Of a stretch of DNA of 64,000 nucleotides, positions 57,971 to 64,000 are shown piece by piece. The translations under genes and the position numbers were made by a program. The notes under the pieces are model-generated. The model ran no database searches and was not told the DNA's origin. It saw nothing but the letters and a program-made list of their open reading frames with translations. The DNA comes from Citrus sinensis (Eukaryota; Streptophyta; Magnoliopsida; Sapindales; Rutaceae), in NCBI RefSeq assembly GCF_022201045.2, contig NC_068561.1:22760501-22824500 (forward strand), written 5' to 3'. Position 1 is the stretch's first letter. The number at the start of each line of letters is the position of its first letter.

Positions 57971-60900
57971 TCCCCCCTCAAGCTTAAGTTCGGGGAAGAA
58001 CATTAAGCTTGGTACGAAGATAAGCAAACTGATCAAAGAAGAGGGGCTTGGTGAGAATGTCTGCAAGTTGTTCTGAACTAGAAACATGACTGATAGTCAG
58101 TTGCTTCTGTGCAATGTGCTCTCGAATAAAATGAAGATCCAACTCAATATGTTTTGTACGAGAGTGATACTTGGGGTTGCTAGCTAGTGCCTCAGCACTC
58201 TGATTATCACAATACAAAATTGGACTGTGAGTAGGCTGAATATGCAGCTCTTGAAGCAAATAAGTAAGCCAAAGAATTTCAGAGGTTGCTGAAGCAAGAG
58301 CCCGATATTCGGATTCTGCTGAGGAACGAGAAACAATTGTCTGTTTCTTAGAAGACCAGGAAATAATGTTGTTGCCTAAGAAGACACAATACCCTCCAGT
58401 AGACTTTCGATCATCTGGATCAGCTGCCCAATCAGCATCAGAAAATGCTGTTAAAGTCACTGATCCTGAATTGAAGAACTGAATTCCAAAGTGTGAAGTA
58501 ACTTGTAGATATCGAAGAACCCTTTTGCAAGCTTGCCAGTGTGCAATGGTTGGATGAGCTAGGAACTGACTGAGTTTGTTTACAGGGTAAGCTATGTCAG
58601 GTCTGGTAAGCAACACATATTGAAGAGAGCCTACAATGCTTCGATACAAGGAGGGATTATCAAAGGCTGTACCACTGTCCTTTGTAAGCTTAGCACCTGG
58701 ACTCATAGGAGTGTTAAAACCTTTGCTGTCAAGCATATTTGCTTTGCTAAGGATATCACCAATGTATTTGGCTTGAGATAAATGCAGTCCCTGAACAGAG
58801 GGTGTCACTTCAATACCAAGGAAGTAGTTAAACTCGCCCAGATCTTTGAGTGCAAATTCTGAATGAAGATATTGAATAACAGCCTCAAGATGTTGAGAAT
58901 TAGAACCAGTAACCAAAATGTCATCAACATATATAAGAAGGAGCACAATATCATTGCCAATATGTTGAATAAACATAGAAGTATCAGATTTGGAAGAATG
59001 AAAACCTTTATTGAGTAAGGAACCCTTCAGCCTCTCATACCAAGCCCGAGGAGCTTGTTTGAGACCATATAAGGCCTTGTTTAATTTGCAAACATAAGAT
59101 GGATGTGCAGAGTCTATAAAACCTTGTGGCTGATGCATGAACACATCTTCTTCAAGCATGCCATTTAGAAACGCATTATTAACATCCAGCTGTCTAATTT
59201 GCCAATGATGCATCACTACGAGGCTGAGTACAACTCTGACTGTGCACGGTTTCACAACTGGGCTGAAGGTCTCAAAGAAGTCCACTCCTTGAGTTTGATG
59301 GTAACCCTTGGCAACCAACCTAGCTTTATACTTGGAAATGCTGCCATCAGGATTATACTTCACCACATAGACCCACTTATTGCCAACTATTTTAGCAGCA
59401 CTGTCAGAGGGTACTAGAGTCCAGGTTTGGTTCCTTTGTAGAGCATCAAATTCCTCCTTCATAGCATGAAACCACTTAGGATCATGCAAGGCACTTTTTA
59501 CACTGGCTGGCACAAGATTTTCAGTAGCTGCCAGATATGATTTGGGTTTAAAAACACCAGCTTTAGCTCTAGTAATCATTTGGTGAGATGGTAAAGAAGA
59601 TGAGTGAGGTGGTTCAGCTGAAAAATGAAAGGAAGGAGAAGGCTGTGCTGAACTGGAACTTGATGGAGAAGACATTGTTGGCTGAGGATTAGGAGATGAT
59701 GACTCTACAGTGCTACTGTCAACCTGAGCAGAACTTTGAAGAAAGGAAAATTGTACTGGTGAAGATGAGACATCAACAGTGGAGACTGATGAAATAGAGT
59801 GTTTCAAAAATAATTCTTTGTAAGGAAACTCAGTTTCATTAAAAACAACATGTCGAGCAACAAACACTTTACCAGAGGAATTTAAACATTTATAACCCTT
59901 GTGAAGGGGACTGTAACCAATGAAAATGCATTTTTGAGTGTGAAAGTTAAGTTTATGCTGGTTATAAGGTCTAAGGAATGGAAAACAGGAGCAACCAAAA
60001 ACTCTGGGAAACTGGTAGTCAGGTAGTTGATTATGTAACTTCTGAAATGGAGATAGATTGTTTAGAACTGAGGTGGGCATCCTGTTAATGAGGAAAGAGG
60101 CAGTGTGAAAGGCTTCCCACCAGAAGGAAAGAGGCAATTGGGATTGAGCTAGAAGTGTTAAACCTGTTTCAACTATGTGCCTGTGTTTCCTCTCAACAAC
60201 ACCATTTTGATGGTGTGTGTATGGACAGCTATACCTAAAGCATATACCCTATTGCTGAAGAAAGGTTTTAAAGGCTATGAATTCACCACCCATATCTGAC
60301 TGTAGTGTTTTGATAGACAAGGAAAACTGTTTTTCAACAAGAAGTTTGAAGTGTTTGAAGGTTTCTAATGCTTCTGATTTTGTTGTGAGAGGAAAGATCC
60401 AAGAATATCGTGTGAAATCATCCACAAAGGAGATATAATATCTGTATCCATTCATAGAATATTCAGGAGCTGGTCCCCATAAGTCTGTATATAGAAGCTC
60501 AAGTGGTGCTTTTGTTTTAATGGTAGTAACAGAAAAATGAAGCTGATGCATTTTGCCATATTGACAGGCATCACAAAAACTAATGAATTGATTTGAAAAA
60601 CAATGCGTAGAAAGACTCTTAATAATTGTTTGCAAAGCATGTTTATTAGGATGACCATATCGATTATGAAGTAACTGAACTGACATCTTTCCAGTTCTAG
60701 AAGAATTTCCAGAAACAGAATATGCAAAAGATTCAGTAGTATTTACACTGTGCAACTTTGACACATGATTATTTGACTCTGGTAGAGAGTTTACAACTTT
60801 ATTATCAACACACAAAGACAGCATGGAACTTGGTTTAAAAGAATTTGGATTGCAATCTGCAGAATGGGGAGAGAACACATCAAGTGACAGTAGCTTGTAA

Positions 60901-62430
60901 AGACCATCTTTAACAATCCCATGTGCCAGCAAAATTCCCTTCTTCTTGTCCTTAATAAAACACATGGTAGAATAAAATTCAATGATTATATTGTTATCCA
61001 AAAGAAGTTTAGATATACTGATGAGATTTTTGGTTATTTTGGGAATACACAAAGTATTGGTTAAGGATTAACAGGTGCCAAAAGAAGTAGAAAGATAAGT
61101 GCAGCCAATATGTGTGATAGTGAGACCTTGACCATTACCAACAAACAACAATTGAGTGCCATTATAAGGGTTACCTTCAACCAAATTTTGCACACTGTTG
61201 GTGAGATGATGAGTGGCTCCACTGTCCAGATACCACCCCTGATCAGCAACTCCTTCTGAAGTAGCCATATAAGCTGTTCTTGGCCCTTGATTTGGCATTG
61301 GAGAATTTGGAATAAAGTTTCTGTTAAATCTGTTTCTGCAATCTGCAGCTGAGTGGTTTGGTTTGAAACATATTTGGCAGGTGATATTTCCTCTGCCACC
61401 TCCTCTACCAAAACCACCAGAGGATGCTGGATTTCCACCATTAAAGCCACCATTTCCAATAAATCCACCAGTATTACCATTAAATCCACCAGAGTTTGAG
61501 CCTCTACCTTGATTTCCAAACCAGCCTCTCTCTGAATTTTGATCCATGAAGCCACCTCTGCCAGATCCATAACCTCCTTTGTTGTTGAAATTACCATTTC
61601 CATTTCTATTTACAAAATTTCCATTCCAATTGCCCTGATTATTATTATTCCAATTAGCATTGTTTCCTGACTTCTTTTGATTATTGCCAGTATTAGCCAC
61701 ATTAGCACTAAAATTCAACTTAGTTTCCTTAGCTACACCAGAATGATTACTCTCAAGCCTAGCTTCATGAGATAGCAGCATAGAATAAGCCTAATTGATA
61801 CTTATTTTAAGAGCATTTGCTTCAATATAAACCACAACAGGGTAATAAGACTATCCTAGACCTGAGATCAAATGTGTAATGAAGTCAAGAGAAGAAACTG
61901 AACTTCCAGCCATTGCTAATTCATCAGTTACTGACCTCAGTTTACAAAAATATTCAGTAATGGACGTGGATCCTTTCTTAAGATTGTTTAACAACATCTT
62001 TAAATGCACTTTCTTTGCTGCTGTTTCAAATCCAAATTGTTCCTCTAGACTTATCCAAAGCTCTCGAGAGGTTTTAGAATTTACCACAATGCTTAAGATC
62101 TCCACAGTGATTGAAGACAGAAGCCAGCTCAAGATCATCTGATCTTGCCTTTTCCAAGTGATGCAAGCAGGATTCTCTGAGACAACCACTGCATTTGTGC
62201 TTGTTGATTCTCCAGTCAGCAGCTGGTTTGGACAGGTACGTGATCCATCAAGAAAACCTTCCAGATCATTTGCTCGAATGGCTGAAAGGATCTGAGATTT
62301 CCATATGGTGTAATTCGATCTGTCAAGCTTGATTGGTGTGGTGAAAGTAAATGTTGAGATTGCGGAAGAGACATTTGTACTAAGACTCGAAGAGGCCATG
62401 ATCATGAAGTGATTCAAGGCTCTGATACCA

Positions 62431-62714
62431 AATTAGAATTAGATCTATTGATTTGGAATGTTTGTTTACAGAGAAAATCTGAGCAAGAGAGAAAGAAAAT
62501 TTATTCTTGTTATTATTAACAGTATGGGATCACCAGCTTATATATGTTGCTTGCTGGAATCTCTTTTACACACTCATCACTTTCACGTGTATTTCACCTT
62601 TTTAGAGAAGCTAAATAACAAACTAAACAGATTAACGACTACTTTGCTGACTGGACTGCCACGTCACCATAACTGAATTAACTAAACTAATGCTGTTAAC
62701 ACATATTCTTATCA
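62431..62714 (-). repeat. Copia 5-prime LTR (284 bp)
   Basis: Same length as the left LTR with about two differences. On the element's strand it is followed at once by the tRNA primer-binding site. Confidence 0.93.
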
Positions 62715-62848
62715 GTGCTTACCTCTCCATGATTCTCTTTTACTCGGCTGGAGCATCTCCTGGGCATCTCAAAAAATCTCTTTCAGAAACATTAACCCAT
62801 TTCTATCCTTTTGCAGGACAATTCAAAGACAGTCTTGTTGTTGACTGT

Positions 62849-64000
62849 TGATGAGCATAATTTATATACATATTTTACCCTTTATTATATAATTGCTAGT
62901 TAATTTTATTTATTATTTTTAATTAATTGAATTATTTTATTGAATAGAGAATTAATTGGAGATTATGGATGAAAAGTACATAAAGAATAGTAAATGGATA
63001 GCATTAAAGATCAAGTCAATTTGTGGGGGCAATTAAATAGATGTGTATGAAATTCAATCCGAAGAAGCTGAAGCCAATAAAGTGAATTCTCCATGCTAGT
63101 GTAAACAAAGAAGAAATTTAAAGCTAAAGTGGCCAGCACGTGGGAAGCAAATGCATGGCATTCTAATATTTGGAAGCAATTTAAAGGGACCCACACTTGG
63201 CTTTCACAATTACAAAAGGAATCCTAAAGCAATTCTAAGAGTGATCACGTGTGAGAGCAAATCAAGTAAAAGGCCAAGCCTTTTGGCTTTAGGATTTAAG
63301 AGGTAGGGTCCATTTTAAATATTATAAAAGAGAGTTTTTGCTTTTGGAGGGTGTGGCTGGACGGAAAGAAGAAGAGAGAGCCGCCAGTGGAGGAGAATTC
63401 GGCTTTGGAAGAGAGCAATCCGCAGCAGCAATATTTCGGCTTCCCATGACTGATTTTATTTCTTTTGTTGCTCTCAATTCAAGTATGTCTAGCTAATTTT
63501 CTTACACTGAGGTTAAGGATGAAACCCTATTTAATAAAATAATTATCTTTTTATTTAATTAATTCCCTATATATGTTCTTTGATGATTATGGTTTTTATT
63601 TCACATGATTAATTGGATGTTAATAAAATCTTTTCATCAATTATGTCATGCATTATTGATTGTTAGGATTAATATTCAATTAATTCTATGCTTGAATCTA
63701 TAAAGTTTATACATGATTATCTTTGATTTTATGTCTTTCATTAAATTGTTTACATTGAGTGCTTAGGAAACTTTGACTCTTTGTTATTCAATATGTTTAC
63801 ATGAGATTCTTAGATGTCATATTATTAAGCAGAAAAAGAACCTACATTAGATTTAATTACTTGGGCTTAATTGTTATATTCATGAGATGACATAGATTGA
63901 TTTCGAGTTGTCACTCTAAAATTAGGGATTAATTAATAATTAGATAATTACTAGTTGAATAGTGGTGGATTCTGAAACCTTGGTAATTCTTATCTTATTG
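62849..64000. mobile_element. Start of a second LTR-type element (probably Gypsy-like), runs off window
   Basis: BAHD homology ends sharply at 62848 and the new sequence begins TGATGAGCATAATTTATATA, a start seen in long LTRs of plant Gypsy elements (from memory). About 1.15 kb follows without a coding frame: AT-rich, with CTTACACTGAGGTTAAGGATG and GTGGATTCTGAAACC-like stretches typical of such LTRs. Neither the far end nor a target duplication is visible. Orientation and completeness are unknown. Confidence 0.5.

Larger units (their letters stand above)
57687..62714 (-). mobile_element. Ty1/Copia LTR retrotransposon, about 5.0 kb, young
   Basis: LTRs of 284 bp lie at each end and the 5-bp target duplication GTGCT at 57682-57686 and 62715-62719. 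The element reads on the minus strand. A primer-binding site TGGTATCAGAGCC (initiator Met tRNA type) lies inside the right LTR and a purine tract (AAGCTTGAGGGGGGA) inside the left LTR. Parts in coding order: gag with a CCHC zinc knuckle (about 61.1-62.4 kb), protease (near 61.2 kb), pre-integrase zinc region and integrase (about 60.0-61.0 kb), reverse transcriptase with YVDD (about 58.8-59.5 kb) and RNase H (about 58.0-58.4 kb). Integrase before reverse transcriptase marks it as Copia. The two LTRs differ at about 2 of 284 positions, suggesting an insertion a few hundred thousand years old at usual plant rates. The coding region is broken in a few places (about three), so it looks like a recent fossil rather than an intact copy. 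Confidence 0.95.
57579..62848 (+). pseudogene. BAHD acyltransferase copy 3, split by a Copia element and truncated
   Basis: Host BAHD sequence resumes at ATG 57579 ([20 protein letters not shown], nearly identical to member 2) and runs 36 codons to 57686. A Copia element fills 57687-62714 with a GTGCT target duplication. BAHD sequence continues at 62720 (YLSMILFYSAGAS, LTHFYPFAGQF, VVDC) to 62848. There the homology stops at the start of another LTR-like sequence. The HxxxD and DFGWG regions are absent from the window, so no active enzyme can be made from what is visible. The remaining 3-prime part may lie beyond the second element, outside the window. The BAHD parts still look recent and undecayed. 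Confidence 0.87.

Overview
The window is nuclear DNA from a dicot plant. It is AT-rich, its genes carry GT-AG introns, long spacers separate the genes, and all recognisable proteins are plant families. The mix of genes and the vinorine-synthase-like acyltransferase cluster would suit a woody rosid such as Citrus. That species guess is an inference, not something the sequence proves.

Layout. 0.1-2.2 kb: five-exon F-box gene (minus). 3.3-4.0 kb: hAT-type non-autonomous transposon. 4.0-8.2 kb: spacer with a perfect GC-rich hairpin. 8.2-12.1 kb: six-exon arginine/serine-rich (RSRC2/SMAP-like) gene (minus). 12.5-15.1 kb: two long-terminal-inverted-repeat, Mutator-type elements, one with a perfect 9-bp target duplication. 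16.2-19.8 kb: three-exon mitochondrial PPR gene (PPR596 type) with an antisense LINE piece and a perfect 89-bp duplication in its second intron, and a three-unit repeat after its stop. 21.15-21.7 kb: small plant-specific gene. 22.7-23.2 kb: third long-TIR element. 24.3-26.0 kb: intronless P-class PPR gene. 26-31.4 kb: spacer with two MITEs and a G35 run. 31.4-32.7 kb: secreted A1 aspartic protease (minus). 32.7-39.1 kb: spacer. 39.1-41.7 kb: tandem pair of CENP-V/GFA-domain genes, the first frameshifted. 41.65-43.9 kb: GEX1 nuclear-fusion gene (minus), convergent with and possibly overlapping the second CENP-V gene. 45.3-46.1 kb: GeBP/STOREKEEPER-like transcription factor. 46-50 kb: spacer with two LINE tails and a local duplication. 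50.0-62.85 kb: BAHD acyltransferase cluster in +, -, + order. The third member is split by a young 5-kb Copia element and then cut off by the start of a second LTR-type element that runs out of the window.

The genes do not form an operon-like unit. The only functional cluster is the BAHD set (two intact genes, one disrupted copy, one 5-prime scrap), a typical expanding specialised-metabolism family. The most notable points are the possible tail-to-tail coding overlap of the CENP-V-like gene and GEX1, the 19-bp perfect hairpin, the repeats inside the PPR596 locus, the recurrent long-TIR elements, and the double LTR-element hit on one BAHD copy. I saw no clearly new biological system, only these local oddities.
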